Shown here: one piece after another, positions 18,563 through 28,800 of the stretch
How positions within the stretch are numbered: the first letter of the stretch is position 1
How the letters are laid out: every line of letters begins with the position of its first letter
DNA from: Actinomycetaceae bacterium
Lineage (GTDB): Bacteria; Actinomycetota; Actinomycetes; Actinomycetales; Actinomycetaceae
Reading direction: 5' to 3'
DNA length: 64,000 bases
Assembly (NCBI GenBank): GCA_030538185.1
Contig: JAUNUK010000002.1
Coordinates: forward strand, 124,001-188,000
Notes under the pieces: model-generated
What the model saw: only the letters and a program-made list of their open reading frames with translations
The model's database searches: none
Told to the model about the DNA's origin: nothing
Made by a program: the position numbers and the translations under genes

Positions 18563-18568
18563 AGGGCT

Positions 18569-20488
18569 GTGAAGAGGGGATTTGGCTCTTTTGGAGTCCT
18601 GGCTTTGGGTCTGGCGCTGGCTTTGCCAGGGTTGTTCATAGGAGATCTCGGTAGGCAATCTGTGGCTTTTGCCGACGCCAGCACAATCTCTTACGCGCAC
18701 GAAGGCCTCGTGCCCGCTAATGCGACCGGACACAATGTGAGCCCAGGGGCACCCACCTTGCGTCTGGCAGGGTCGGACAGGTACTCAACAAACCTGGAAG
18801 TCATCAAGGCCTACGCAGGTAAACCCACGCACGTGCTTATTGCCTCGGGCACGTCTTTCGCCGACGCCCTCACAGCCTCGGCACTATCGGCCAAAATCGG
18901 TGCCCCTTTGGTGCTCAGCGATCCCCTTTCGCTGTCTGCCACAACGCAACAAGCTATACGCGCCACCAAGGCCACACAGGCAATTATTATCGGCGGAACA
19001 TCTGCCATTTCCGAGGGCGTATCTTCGCAAGTGCAGCAGATAACAGGCAGTGTGCCTCAAAGAATCGCAGGCGACAATAGGTATGCAACAGCCGCCCAGC
19101 TCAGCCGCCAGTGGGACAGTGCCTCAACGGTGTTCCTGGCATCTGGAGAATCCTTTGCGGATGCCTTGAGTGCTGCCAGTGGTGCCAGTGTGCAAGACAA
19201 AGCCCCAGTCCTATTGACCAGTCGCAATGGTCTCGATGCGCAGGTGGCCGAGAGATTGCGCCGGTTAGCACCGACAAAAGTGATCCTCGCGGGAGGGACT
19301 GCAGTTATTGAGCAGTCTGTTGCCACCCAGGTCACAGGGTTGTTACCGGGGGCTTCACTTGAACGCCTCGGCGGGGTGGACCGCTATGAGACATCTTCAC
19401 TGTTCGCTACGCGCTTCTATCCTCAGACCGGCAGCATAGTCCTGACATCGGGAACAAATTTCCCTGATGCGCTGTCTGCAGTACCTTTCGCTGCAGCCAA
19501 CAAAGCTCCACTGCTCTTAATGCCCACAAAGTGTGAATCTCCTACCGGGTTTGCATACCGGCAGGCCACTGGGCAAGCGCACGCCACACTGATCGGCGGT
19601 GCTGCAGTTATTGCCGAAAACGCCCTCGGCAATGTTTGTGGAACAAGCGTTCCAACTCAAGCAATGCAAAGAGTGGCTACCACGATTAGTGGATGTGCCC
19701 CAGAACAGGCCGCAGCCAGGTCGTCCTTGCCGACGGAGCAGCGTCCCTGGTGCCCTGATAGCCAGTATTTTGGCCCGGTGACGTCTATTACCCCAGTGCA
19801 GGGAGCTAATACCCTAACCCCTGGTTTTAATGGGGTAAAGGTGTCGATCGTGCAGCACCGCCTGGGCCTTGGCTCGCGCTGGGAAACGATGGACTCGGCA
19901 ACCATTTCAGCTGTGAGACGCTTCCAAGCCAGTGTGGGATTGCCAGTCAACGGCGTTGTGGACCAACGCACTTTCGAGGCCATGAATACAGGATTTTCTT
20001 GGGACGTGGACGCTTGGCAGGCTCCTGTCATGGTTCGCCCCGACGCCACCCGACATGAACGCGTGGAACAACTGGTCAACTTTACTGCCTCCAAGATGGG
20101 GCTGCCCTACACCTGGGGCGGTGCAGGTGACGGCGGTTTAGGCTACGACTGTTCTGGGTTGATCCTGCAGGGCATGTACACAGCAGGCGTTGATCCGCAG
20201 CCCATCACCGTACTGAAACACGCAGAGCCACCGTACAGGACCTCTAACCAGTTCTACTTCATCAATGGGCTTCAACATGTGCCTTTGGCGCAGCGGCAAC
20301 GTGGAGATATATTGTTTTGGCGTTCCGGCGCTAATGGCCCCATCGTTCACGTTGGCCTATATCTTGGTGACAACACGTTCCTGGAGGCGTATCCACCCGA
20401 TACCCACATCCGCGCCTTCACAACAGCTAATCCAGGCGCCATACTGCCCGAGGTAGTCCGGCCTATTGCAGATGATCGCCAGAGTTGA
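18569..20488 (+). CDS. secreted NlpC/P60 peptidoglycan hydrolase with three CWB2 repeats and a PG-binding domain
   Basis: A 639-residue exported protein. The signal peptide covers about residues 1-36 (MKRGFG, a long Leu/Ala core, then SVAFADA). Three CWB2 repeats start near residues 65, 164 and 266, with DRY-x-T or NRY-x-T openings and ILTSG/VFLASG cores. A peptidoglycan-binding_1 domain lies at about 423-475 (VQHRLGLG, RRFQASVGLPVNG). The NlpC/P60 endopeptidase domain is at about 497-635, with catalytic Cys528 in YDCSGL and His594 in IVHVGLYLG. It would cut stem peptides while held to the wall by the CWB2 modules. It starts at a GTG that fits the leaderless pattern. CCGAGGGCG copies lie at 19011 (+) and 19621 (-). 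Confidence 0.93.
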   Translation: MKRGFGSFGVLALGLALALPGLFIGDLGRQSVAFADASTISYAHEGLVPANATGHNVSPGAPTLRLAGSDRYSTNLEVIKAYAGKPTHVLIASGTSFADALTASALSAKIGAPLVLSDPLSLSATTQQAIRATKATQAIIIGGTSAISEGVSSQVQQITGSVPQRIAGDNRYATAAQLSRQWDSASTVFLASGESFADALSAASGASVQDKAPVLLTSRNGLDAQVAERLRRLAPTKVILAGGTAVIEQSVATQVTGLLPGASLERLGGVDRYETSSLFATRFYPQTGSIVLTSGTNFPDALSAVPFAAANKAPLLLMPTKCESPTGFAYRQATGQAHATLIGGAAVIAENALGNVCGTSVPTQAMQRVATTISGCAPEQAAARSSLPTEQRPWCPDSQYFGPVTSITPVQGANTLTPGFNGVKVSIVQHRLGLGSRWETMDSATISAVRRFQASVGLPVNGVVDQRTFEAMNTGFSWDVDAWQAPVMVRPDATRHERVEQLVNFTASKMGLPYTWGGAGDGGLGYDCSGLILQGMYTAGVDPQPITVLKHAEPPYRTSNQFYFINGLQHVPLAQRQRGDILFWRSGANGPIVHVGLYLGDNTFLEAYPPDTHIRAFTTANPGAILPEVVRPIADDRQS

Positions 20489-20498
20489 AAGGGTAACA

Positions 20499-20858
20499 AT
20501 GTCCAATGCCAAGGTGTTTGCAATGTTGTTTTCCAAAATTTATCCCCTCTATCTGACGAAGGTCGAAAAGAAGGGGCGCAGTCAAGAAGAACTTGACCAG
20601 GTCATTTGCTGGTTGACGGGCTACGACCAAGCGGGATTGCAGGCTGCCGCCACGTCCGATGTGACGATGGAAGAATTCTTCGCCAAGGCACCGGCAATGA
20701 ATCCCAATGCAGCGTTGATAACTGGCGTGATCTGCGGATACAGGGTCGAAGACATCGAAGACCCACTCATGCAGAAAATTCGCTACCTAGACAAACTCGT
20801 AGACGAACTGGCCAAGGGCAAAAAACTAAACTCAATCCTGAGAAGTACTGCCGGGTAG
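20499..20858 (+). CDS. DUF2200 family protein
   Basis: A 119-residue soluble protein with the family start VFAMLFSKIYPLYL, then EELDQVICWLTGYD and a region ending in VICGYRVEDIEDP. DUF2200 proteins are small, widespread and of unknown function. The ATG at 20499 has AAAGGG 5 bases upstream and lies 10 bases after the stop of the NlpC/P60 gene, so the two may share a transcript, although a functional link is unlikely. It ends 3 bases before the convergent rmlB. Confidence 0.85.
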   Translation: MSNAKVFAMLFSKIYPLYLTKVEKKGRSQEELDQVICWLTGYDQAGLQAAATSDVTMEEFFAKAPAMNPNAALITGVICGYRVEDIEDPLMQKIRYLDKLVDELAKGKKLNSILRSTAG

Positions 20859-20861
20859 TGG

Positions 20862-21869
<1,008 letters not shown>

Positions 21870-21990
21870 TTATCTTTGATGCCAAAATCGACAATATTGA
21901 GTCCATGCTACCTGCCCACCTTGCGCGTGCGCATGGCAGTGCTTTATTTGGGCGAGGCGCGCCACGGTTCCTTTGGCTCCAGCCCGCGGT

Positions 21991-21996
21991 TACAAT
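21991..21996 (+). promoter_or_regulatory. -10 box before the second DUF6541-like gene
   Basis: TACAAT lies 17 bases after TTCCTT (21968-21973), a poor -35 match, and 25 bases before the ATG at 22022. A CCGAGGGCG copy (22002-22010) lies in the short leader and runs into the GAGGAG ribosome site. This is the only copy found in an untranslated leader. Confidence 0.5.
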
Positions 21997-22021
21997 CATT
22001 TCCGAGGGCGAGGAGTAATAC

Positions 22022-24115
22022 ATGCAGGATTGGGCTTTGATGGCACTTGCCTCAACCCTTACTGTCCTTGTACTGATCGTTCCAGGAAACCTGCTGGCCA
22101 GAATCTCAGGCCTGCGAGGCATGGAGGCGCTTGTCTTATCTGCCCCGCTCACAATTGGCGTGACAATCATTGTGGCTCAAGTCTTGACCTGGCTGTCCAT
22201 CCCTTTTTCGCCCCTAACGTTTGCTCTGACCTGGCTGCTTGTCCTTGTAATCGCAGTGTTGCTTCTGCGTTTGTCCACAGGACGCTGGTTGCGAGAATCT
22301 TCTGAGACATCACACCCCACAGGCCTGACAGCCCTGCGCAAAAACGAGGCACGCAGGCTCGCTGTCTTCTGGGTGTTGGGAGCAATCCTTGCCCTCTTGC
22401 CCATTGTCATGACTCTTGATGCCCCCGGGCGCATGTCCCAGTTCCACGACTCAATGTTCCACTTCTCCGGTGCAGTCGAAATAAATAAAACAGGTGCAGC
22501 CCCCATCTATGGCGCCTTGCCAGATATGTTCGGTGGCCGTCAGGTGTACTACCCGGCCGTCTGGCACACCTTGGCCGCCCTCTTTATACCTTTTGCTTCG
22601 GCACCTTTCGTCACCAATGCGATGCTTTTCGCTATTACAGCATTCGTATGGCCTCTGGGCGTTATTGCACTCGCGCGCTTCTTTGCTCCCCAAAGTCCGC
22701 GCGTTTCCTACCTGGCGGCACTCTTGACACCGGCCACTATCGTGTACCCGATTTTCGAAGGTTTCCTACGGTCCTTGTATCCCTTCGCCCTCGGCATGGC
22801 GCTTTTACCTGCATCTGCTTATGTTCTGTGGCGAAGCGCGGACCTTCTCCAAGCGCGTAACCGGGACGTGTCAAGGCTGTGGTGGTTTTTCGCAGCAATA
22901 GCTTTGGGTGCAACCGCCTTGTCGCACCCTTCAATGGTGGGTTTCCTGGCACTCATGCTTGTGGTGGCTTTGGTTCAATGGGTGGCCTTTGCCCCGATGC
23001 GTCCTCGAACAAGGGTTGTGTCAACAGTCGTTCTATTGGCTTCAATACTCGCTGCAATAGCCGTTTTTAATCTTTCTTCAACGATGCTGCGTCGTGCGGG
23101 AATGGCCGTCGAGGATGGGGATAGCCTCGGGCGGGCAATAGCGACAGGCCTGCTATCAGGGCAACCCAATAGAGGGTCCCTCTTGGCCTTCGGCGTCATC
23201 ACGATTGCTGTACTGATCGGTCTAATCACGCTTGCCCGCAAGAACAAAGACCTGCGGCCCGGACTGTATGTCCTGGCTGTCGCACTACTCACCGCATCGA
23301 CGAAACTTCCGGGCACACCAATCCATGCCTTGACAGGTTTTTGGTACGGCTCCTATGACCGCATAGCTGCCGGCAACGTGATCCTCATGCCCGCCTTGGG
23401 CGCCTTAGGAATTGCCGCAGTTCTATCATTTTTCGAGGGCGGCAAAGATGTGGACCGCACAGTACACACTCATGCTGCCGCACAAACCTGGGGGATAGGC
23501 TCAGCCCCTATGGCGCGCCATGCCAAAGCTCAAAAGCCTCAAGAACCCCTTGCTATTGGACTGATGACGGTTGCTCTAATCTTTGGAATCACAGGCGCTT
23601 ACGGCTGGGCCGACAAAAGCCTGTGGATAGACATTGCCTACACGCCGGGAAAGATGTTCCACGCCCCGTGGGCAAGCGAGGCAGAACTGGCCGCGATGGT
23701 GCATTTGCCAAAGACCTTGGAGGGCTTCGGGGAAGAAAACCTGGACGACATCAAGGTCATCGGTGACCCTTCATCGGGGGCTGGCCTGGTGTATTCCCTG
23801 GCGCGCCTAGATTCGGTTTTCCCCAGGCTTGGACCTACAGGTTGGAGCGAGGAGCAAATTTTTCTCTCCCAAAGCTTCCGCGACATCCACACCAACCCTG
23901 AAGTGTGCCAGATAGTGCGCAAGCAGGGGATCACACACTACTATTCAGATGATGCCGCTCTTGCCCCGGGAGAGTACGCCTTTACTGGCCTACACGACGT
24001 GGACACCAGCCAAGGGTTTGTGAAGGTGGCAGACTTAGACAAGGCTTCTTTGTGGCGTATTACCGCATGCCTTGCGGACGCGCCGGCACAAGGCCAACAA
24101 GATAAACAGGACTAA
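22022..24115 (+). CDS. DUF6541-like polytopic membrane protein
   Basis: A 697-residue paralogue of the protein at 15162-17213. It has about twelve helices in residues 1-530, a first large loop with FHDSMFHFSGAVEI (about residue 140) and VYYPAVWHTLAALF, and a soluble end with VCQIVRKQGITHYYSDD. A GT-C-type glycosyltransferase or a polymer-assembly role is inferred from this shape and from the adjacent RgpF gene. A strong GAGGAG site supports the ATG. It opens an operon of four genes (22022-28704). Confidence 0.75.
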   Translation: MQDWALMALASTLTVLVLIVPGNLLARISGLRGMEALVLSAPLTIGVTIIVAQVLTWLSIPFSPLTFALTWLLVLVIAVLLLRLSTGRWLRESSETSHPTGLTALRKNEARRLAVFWVLGAILALLPIVMTLDAPGRMSQFHDSMFHFSGAVEINKTGAAPIYGALPDMFGGRQVYYPAVWHTLAALFIPFASAPFVTNAMLFAITAFVWPLGVIALARFFAPQSPRVSYLAALLTPATIVYPIFEGFLRSLYPFALGMALLPASAYVLWRSADLLQARNRDVSRLWWFFAAIALGATALSHPSMVGFLALMLVVALVQWVAFAPMRPRTRVVSTVVLLASILAAIAVFNLSSTMLRRAGMAVEDGDSLGRAIATGLLSGQPNRGSLLAFGVITIAVLIGLITLARKNKDLRPGLYVLAVALLTASTKLPGTPIHALTGFWYGSYDRIAAGNVILMPALGALGIAAVLSFFEGGKDVDRTVHTHAAAQTWGIGSAPMARHAKAQKPQEPLAIGLMTVALIFGITGAYGWADKSLWIDIAYTPGKMFHAPWASEAELAAMVHLPKTLEGFGEENLDDIKVIGDPSSGAGLVYSLARLDSVFPRLGPTGWSEEQIFLSQSFRDIHTNPEVCQIVRKQGITHYYSDDAALAPGEYAFTGLHDVDTSQGFVKVADLDKASLWRITACLADAPAQGQQDKQD

Positions 24116-24127
24116 AAGGGGTGGCAG

Positions 24128-25981
24128 TTGAAACGGGCGGTTATTTACCTGTTCTTTGACACATCAGGTTTCGTAGACGATTACGTCTTGTACAACTTGG
24201 CCGAGTTAAAAAAGAACGCCGACTACGTGATGGTGGTGTCCAACAGCGCCATACAGCCTCACGGTCGTGCCGCTATGGAATCCATTGTCGACGAGGTCTG
24301 GCAGCGTGAGAACACAGGCTTTGACGTCTGGGCGTACAAAACCGCGATGGAGCACATCGGGCGTGAACGCCTGGCCACCTTCGATGAACTCATCTTGATG
24401 AACTACACGTTTTTTGGCCCCATCTTCCCCTACGAAGAAATGTTCGCCCGCATGGATGCCCGTGACGTGGATTTTTGGGGCGTGACAGAGCACAAGGAAA
24501 TCCGTCCACACCCCACCCTTGCCGCCCCCCTCATGCACGCCCACATCCAGTCGCACTGGATAGCCGTACGCAAAAACATGTTGACCAGCCCAGATTTTGC
24601 CGAATACTGGGACACCATGCCGATGATCGAGTCCTACCACGACTCCATCAATATCCACGAGTCACGTTTTACAAAGTTCTTTGCCGACAGGGGTTGGGGA
24701 TACGAACTGGCCTTCCCCGCCGCTGATTACCCCAGCGATCACCCAATCTTTGACAACGCGGCTCTACTGCTGCGAGATCGCTGCCCGATTTTGAAGCGCC
24801 GTATTTTCTTCCACGATCCTCTCTACCTGGACCGTAAGGCCATCATTGGCCGCGATATTCTCCAATTGGTCGAGGACGCTGGCTACCCACTGGATTTCAT
24901 CTGGACCAACGTCGCACGGACCGCCGAGCCCCGCGTGGTCGCAACCAATATGACCTTGAACGAGGTCATGCCTCGCTTCGCAGCGCCCGAGGCTGAAAAC
25001 CTGGCCGCCAGCCTCAAGGTCGCCATGATTGCGCACTGTTTCTACCCCGACATGGTAGATGAGCTCCTGCAAAAAGCCCTGTGCGTGCCAGGCGGATGTG
25101 ACGTCTACCTGACCACCAGCGATGAAACAAAAAAACAGCAGCTGGAAGCAGCCCTCAAGGACTATCCTGGCAAAACTGAGGTGCGGATCGTCGAGTCCAA
25201 TAAGGGACGCGACATCTCGGCTTTCCTGATTACCTGCGCAGATGTCATCCGCGACGGTGGCTATGACCTGATCATGAAGCTGCACTCCAAGAAATCACCG
25301 CAAGATGACTTCAACGCGGCAGACCTGTTTAAGCGTCATCTTTTCGACAACCTGGCCGGTAGCCCGGGCTACACAGCCAACGTCATCGCACTTTTTGCCC
25401 AACACCGCACCCTGGGCATGGTATTCCCCCCGGTTATTCACCTGGGGTACCCGACCCTTGGGCACTCATGGTTCGCCAACAAGGTACCCGCACAGAAAAT
25501 GGCCAAGCGCTTAGGCATTACCGTGCCCTTCGATAAGGACACGCCACTATCGCCTTACGGTTCCATGTTTATTGCACGCCCACAGGCCCTGGTACGCCTT
25601 GTGAATGCTGGCCTGAGCTTTGATGATTTCCCTGATGAGGGTGGTTATCAAGACGGTTCCCTGGCTCATGTGATCGAACGCCTCTTCGCCTACGTAGGTT
25701 TGCAAGACGGCTGGCACACGCGCACGGTTATGACCTGTGACTGGGCTGCGACGAACTATTCATTCCTTGAATACAAGTACCAAGCTGTCTCGCGATTCTT
25801 GCCGGCATTCGCCCTCGAACAAGGCCCTTACCTGCAGGCGCGTTTGGGCGCTTTGCCAAACCTGCTGGGCGTTATCAAGACCAATCTGATGGTCAAACAC
25901 CCAGGGGTGGGAAAATCCTTAAAGCCTCTGTACCGCGCCTTTCGAGGAATCTACCGCCGTGCACGTAGACTCGGGCGATAA
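24128..25981 (+). CDS. rgpF: RgpF-type rhamnan synthesis protein
   Basis: A 617-residue protein of the rhamnan synthesis F family (glycosyltransferase-like). The first half has YLFFDTSGFVDDYVLYNL at residues about 6-23, NTGFDVWAYKTA and ELILMNYTFFGPIF. The second half has MIAHCFYPDMVDELL, ESNKGRDISAFL and MKLHSKKS, which are the hallmark blocks. RgpF proteins take part in building rhamnose-rich wall polysaccharides in streptococci, fitting the rml genes here. The start is a TTG with AAGGGG 6 bases upstream. The symbol names the family; the linkage made is unknown. Confidence 0.87.
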   Translation: MKRAVIYLFFDTSGFVDDYVLYNLAELKKNADYVMVVSNSAIQPHGRAAMESIVDEVWQRENTGFDVWAYKTAMEHIGRERLATFDELILMNYTFFGPIFPYEEMFARMDARDVDFWGVTEHKEIRPHPTLAAPLMHAHIQSHWIAVRKNMLTSPDFAEYWDTMPMIESYHDSINIHESRFTKFFADRGWGYELAFPAADYPSDHPIFDNAALLLRDRCPILKRRIFFHDPLYLDRKAIIGRDILQLVEDAGYPLDFIWTNVARTAEPRVVATNMTLNEVMPRFAAPEAENLAASLKVAMIAHCFYPDMVDELLQKALCVPGGCDVYLTTSDETKKQQLEAALKDYPGKTEVRIVESNKGRDISAFLITCADVIRDGGYDLIMKLHSKKSPQDDFNAADLFKRHLFDNLAGSPGYTANVIALFAQHRTLGMVFPPVIHLGYPTLGHSWFANKVPAQKMAKRLGITVPFDKDTPLSPYGSMFIARPQALVRLVNAGLSFDDFPDEGGYQDGSLAHVIERLFAYVGLQDGWHTRTVMTCDWAATNYSFLEYKYQAVSRFLPAFALEQGPYLQARLGALPNLLGVIKTNLMVKHPGVGKSLKPLYRAFRGIYRRARRLGR

Positions 25982-26020
25982 TAAACTGTTCCGGCTTAGG
26001 CCCTTACAGGAGTAAACGAT

Positions 26021-27397
26021 ATGTCGACACCTTCTCCCTACCACCGCCCCAAAACGGTGGCCGAGGCCTTCAACCCTCGTTCGAACTCAATTGGGTTCTT
26101 GCGTTGGCTCATGGCCTTCCTCGTTATTTTCTCGCATGCCGGACCTGTCGGCGGATTCTACGGGGGAGAAGACCTCGGTATTCAACTTTCCTCCGAGCAG
26201 TCCCTGGGCGGGGTCGCTGTCGCAGGGTTCTTCTTCTTTTCCGGTTTCCTCATCACCAAGTCCCGTATGGGAAGGTCCTCTATCTTCCGTTACTTTTGGC
26301 GCAGGGCCCTGCGCATTATGCCCGCCTACTGGACGGCAATGTTGACGACCGTCTGTTTCCTGGCACCTGTCGCATGGTTTGCTACCCGAGGCGAAATCGA
26401 CGGATACCTGCATCCTGAAAAAGAAACTCCGTTGACGTATTTCTTCAACAATATGTTCTTGGAGTTAGGGCAACGCAATATCGCAGGCATGGGTGAGGGC
26501 CTGCCCTACGGCCTCCTTCACAATAACGCTGACTGGAATGGCTCCGCCTGGACCCTCAAATACGAGTTTATCTGCTATATCGTTGTCGGTATCCTGGGGC
26601 TGATGGGCTTCTTGGCCAACCGCTGGCTAGGTGTTATTACCTCTATCGCCTTCATGGGCCTCAACGCACTTCAGTGGATGTCGGCAGGAAATATGGTCTT
26701 GGTCAGCCCATTTTTCTCAGATATTTACCTACTCATGTTTATGGGGCCATTCTTTTTTGGCGTGATTTTTTCTTTGGCAGGCGACAAAATACCCATGGAC
26801 GATCGCCTGGCCGTATCTGCCATTGTCATAGCCTTCATCACCTATGACATGGGTGGTTGGAATATCTTTGGGCAGTATTTCTTCATGTATTTCCTCATGT
26901 GGTTGGCTGTGCGCCTGCCCTTGACGAACTGGGAGAAATATGGCGACTTCAGTTACGGCATCTACATTTTCTCTTGGCCACTCATGACCTTCTATGCGCA
27001 TTTTGGGCTACAAAACCTAGGTTGGTTGCCCTACCACGCGACGATCGTCCTCTCGGCTCACGTCATGGCGTTCTTATCGTGGCACCTGATCGAAAAACCC
27101 GCCATGAGCTTCAAGAACGCCAACCCTCGATGGATGATGTGGCTCATCGATAAGGGCAGGCCCCTGTATAACAGGGTTCGCGACATTATCGTTACCCCGG
27201 CATTTTCCTCCACCAGATATGCCCAAACCCTAGAGCTTGCGCGCATAGAGCAAGAAAAAACCATTGACGAGGGCGGCAAAGCAAAGACCGCAGCGCAGGA
27301 GGAGAGTGCGACAGGCGGACCGCCTGGACAACACCCATCTGGGCAACCCTTGTCTGGACCAAACAGTCCAGAGGCTCCCGAGGAGAAAAAACCATGA
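26021..27397 (+). CDS. acyltransferase-3 family membrane protein
   Basis: A 458-residue membrane protein of about ten helices with the family signs FLRWLMAFLVIFSHAG (about residues 26-41) and GVAVAGFFFFSGFLITKS (about 64-81), where an Arg-rich loop (FWRRALRIMPAYW) follows. Acyltransferase-3 proteins O-acylate surface sugars. The last 60 residues are a low-complexity Pro/Gly/Glu tail, probably disordered. CAGGAG supports the ATG. It overlaps the next gene, an AlgX-like protein, by 4 bases, which suggests a two-part O-acetylation system: one protein exports the acyl group and the other transfers it. Confidence 0.87.
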   Translation: MSTPSPYHRPKTVAEAFNPRSNSIGFLRWLMAFLVIFSHAGPVGGFYGGEDLGIQLSSEQSLGGVAVAGFFFFSGFLITKSRMGRSSIFRYFWRRALRIMPAYWTAMLTTVCFLAPVAWFATRGEIDGYLHPEKETPLTYFFNNMFLELGQRNIAGMGEGLPYGLLHNNADWNGSAWTLKYEFICYIVVGILGLMGFLANRWLGVITSIAFMGLNALQWMSAGNMVLVSPFFSDIYLLMFMGPFFFGVIFSLAGDKIPMDDRLAVSAIVIAFITYDMGGWNIFGQYFFMYFLMWLAVRLPLTNWEKYGDFSYGIYIFSWPLMTFYAHFGLQNLGWLPYHATIVLSAHVMAFLSWHLIEKPAMSFKNANPRWMMWLIDKGRPLYNRVRDIIVTPAFSSTRYAQTLELARIEQEKTIDEGGKAKTAAQEESATGGPPGQHPSGQPLSGPNSPEAPEEKKP

Positions 27398-28704
27398 CCC
27401 CCGAGCCCACAAAAAAGAACCGCAGGGGTGTGCGCGGCTTCAAGGAATCCGAATCGGGCGGGGTGCGCGATGTCGATCTCAAGCCCCTGTCCAAGAATCC
27501 ATTTATTGCTCTTCTGCGCTTCTTGCCTTTGGTCTTACTGGCCATCGGCGTCGTTGGGGGGACCAGCATCGGCGTGTGGTACAAGATCACCCATCCACAT
27601 ATGGACCCCTCGGCTGTCAAAGATACCCGTGTAGTGCCTGATGGGCATGGGGCAGAAAAACACTTGGGCTCCATCCCTGCGGCACAAGACGTTCTGGCTG
27701 GCGGAAGCGACATCAAACAGGCATGTGCCCCCAACTATCCCCTGGAACCTCAAGTAGAGGTGTGGGGACAAGCCACCTTGGCAAGAAACCCCGAACAAAA
27801 CGAAGCGGCCTACCTGGCAGGCCACGAGGCCAGCGGCCACCCCTATGTCGCGGGCAAAGACAGCTTCGTTTTTTGGAACGACGCCCAGGTCGCGAATTTT
27901 TCTCAGGCGGTGGGTCGCACCAAGGTCAACGCCGAACAGATCAAGGCCTGGGGCGATTACTTCGCTGCCTTGGGCACAAAACTGCAGGCAGAAGGCAAGA
28001 CCCTCTTGATTGTCCCAGCTCCTGCGAAATGGGAGATCTACCCTGAGATGCTGCCAGACTGGGCCACAGCCATGCGCGCACAGGGTTCCTTGTCTGCATT
28101 GATAAAGGCCACCCCTGGATTACCGTGGGTTGACACACGTGCCGCCCTCGTTAATGCAAAAACCGAAGGGCAGACGTATGCGCGAAATAACTCGCATTGG
28201 ACGCCTTGGGGGGCTCAGGTGGCTTCCAAACAAATCCTGGAATGTTTAGCAGTTCTAAACCCCGATATGAAGGTCGCCCCTGCCGCATATGAGGGGCTAA
28301 AAAATGGGGATGCCCCCAATGAATTTAGGGAATTCGGGATTGCACAAGGGCAAGCGGATTGGACCACCCCTCAGTGGGTGTCGCCTCCTTTGGGGACCAT
28401 TGCAGACCCCCAGGGCAGCCGTGAAACAAGCTTGGATGAAGAAGTGAATTTCGCGAACATCCCGGCCGTCGTGACAAACCCCGCAGGAGCCCCCATCAAG
28501 GTGCTGTTTATGCGAGATTCGCAGGGCAACTCGCTGTCCTCGCCCCTCGATATGGTTTTCGGCACAGTCATTCACGAGAAAGCCAATCTGGATGGCGAAC
28601 CTCGTCCCGATGTCCTGACACTTGCCAAAGACAAAGACGCAGGCCTAGTTATATACGAGTTCACCCAAAGATACTTGTCCCTGCCCGCCCCGGTTATGCC
28701 ATAG
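27394..28704 (+). CDS. AlgX/AlgJ-like SGNH protein, probable polysaccharide O-acetyltransferase subunit
   Basis: A 436-residue protein with one N-terminal membrane anchor at about residues 40-65 and an outer domain. Recognisable AlgX/AlgJ-type blocks are GKDSFVFWNDAQ (about 150), KTLLIVPAPAKWEIYPE, NNSHWTPWGA (about 266) and FMRDSQGNSLSSPL (about 370), the last holding the likely catalytic serine. In relatives the middle block usually reads D-x-H-W; here the Asp position is Asn. It is translationally coupled to the acyltransferase-3 gene, which fits O-acetylation of the exported glycan. Confidence 0.72.
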   Translation: MTPEPTKKNRRGVRGFKESESGGVRDVDLKPLSKNPFIALLRFLPLVLLAIGVVGGTSIGVWYKITHPHMDPSAVKDTRVVPDGHGAEKHLGSIPAAQDVLAGGSDIKQACAPNYPLEPQVEVWGQATLARNPEQNEAAYLAGHEASGHPYVAGKDSFVFWNDAQVANFSQAVGRTKVNAEQIKAWGDYFAALGTKLQAEGKTLLIVPAPAKWEIYPEMLPDWATAMRAQGSLSALIKATPGLPWVDTRAALVNAKTEGQTYARNNSHWTPWGAQVASKQILECLAVLNPDMKVAPAAYEGLKNGDAPNEFREFGIAQGQADWTTPQWVSPPLGTIADPQGSRETSLDEEVNFANIPAVVTNPAGAPIKVLFMRDSQGNSLSSPLDMVFGTVIHEKANLDGEPRPDVLTLAKDKDAGLVIYEFTQRYLSLPAPVMP

Positions 28705-28745
28705 GTGTCAAGGGATGGCACGAGAGTGCTTGCCCCAGGCTGGGG

Positions 28746-28751
28746 TAGAAT
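28746..28751 (+). promoter_or_regulatory. -10 box before the SDR-wzm-wzt operon
   Basis: TAGAAT lies in the 96-base gap after the AlgX-like gene, 50 bases before the ATG of the SDR gene, with no convincing -35 box. The leader then contains a clear TTAGGAG ribosome site at 28789-28795. Confidence 0.45.
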
Positions 28752-28800
28752 AATTTGAGCAAAGCGCACAAAACGTGCGGAAATCTTTTAGGAGACACCC

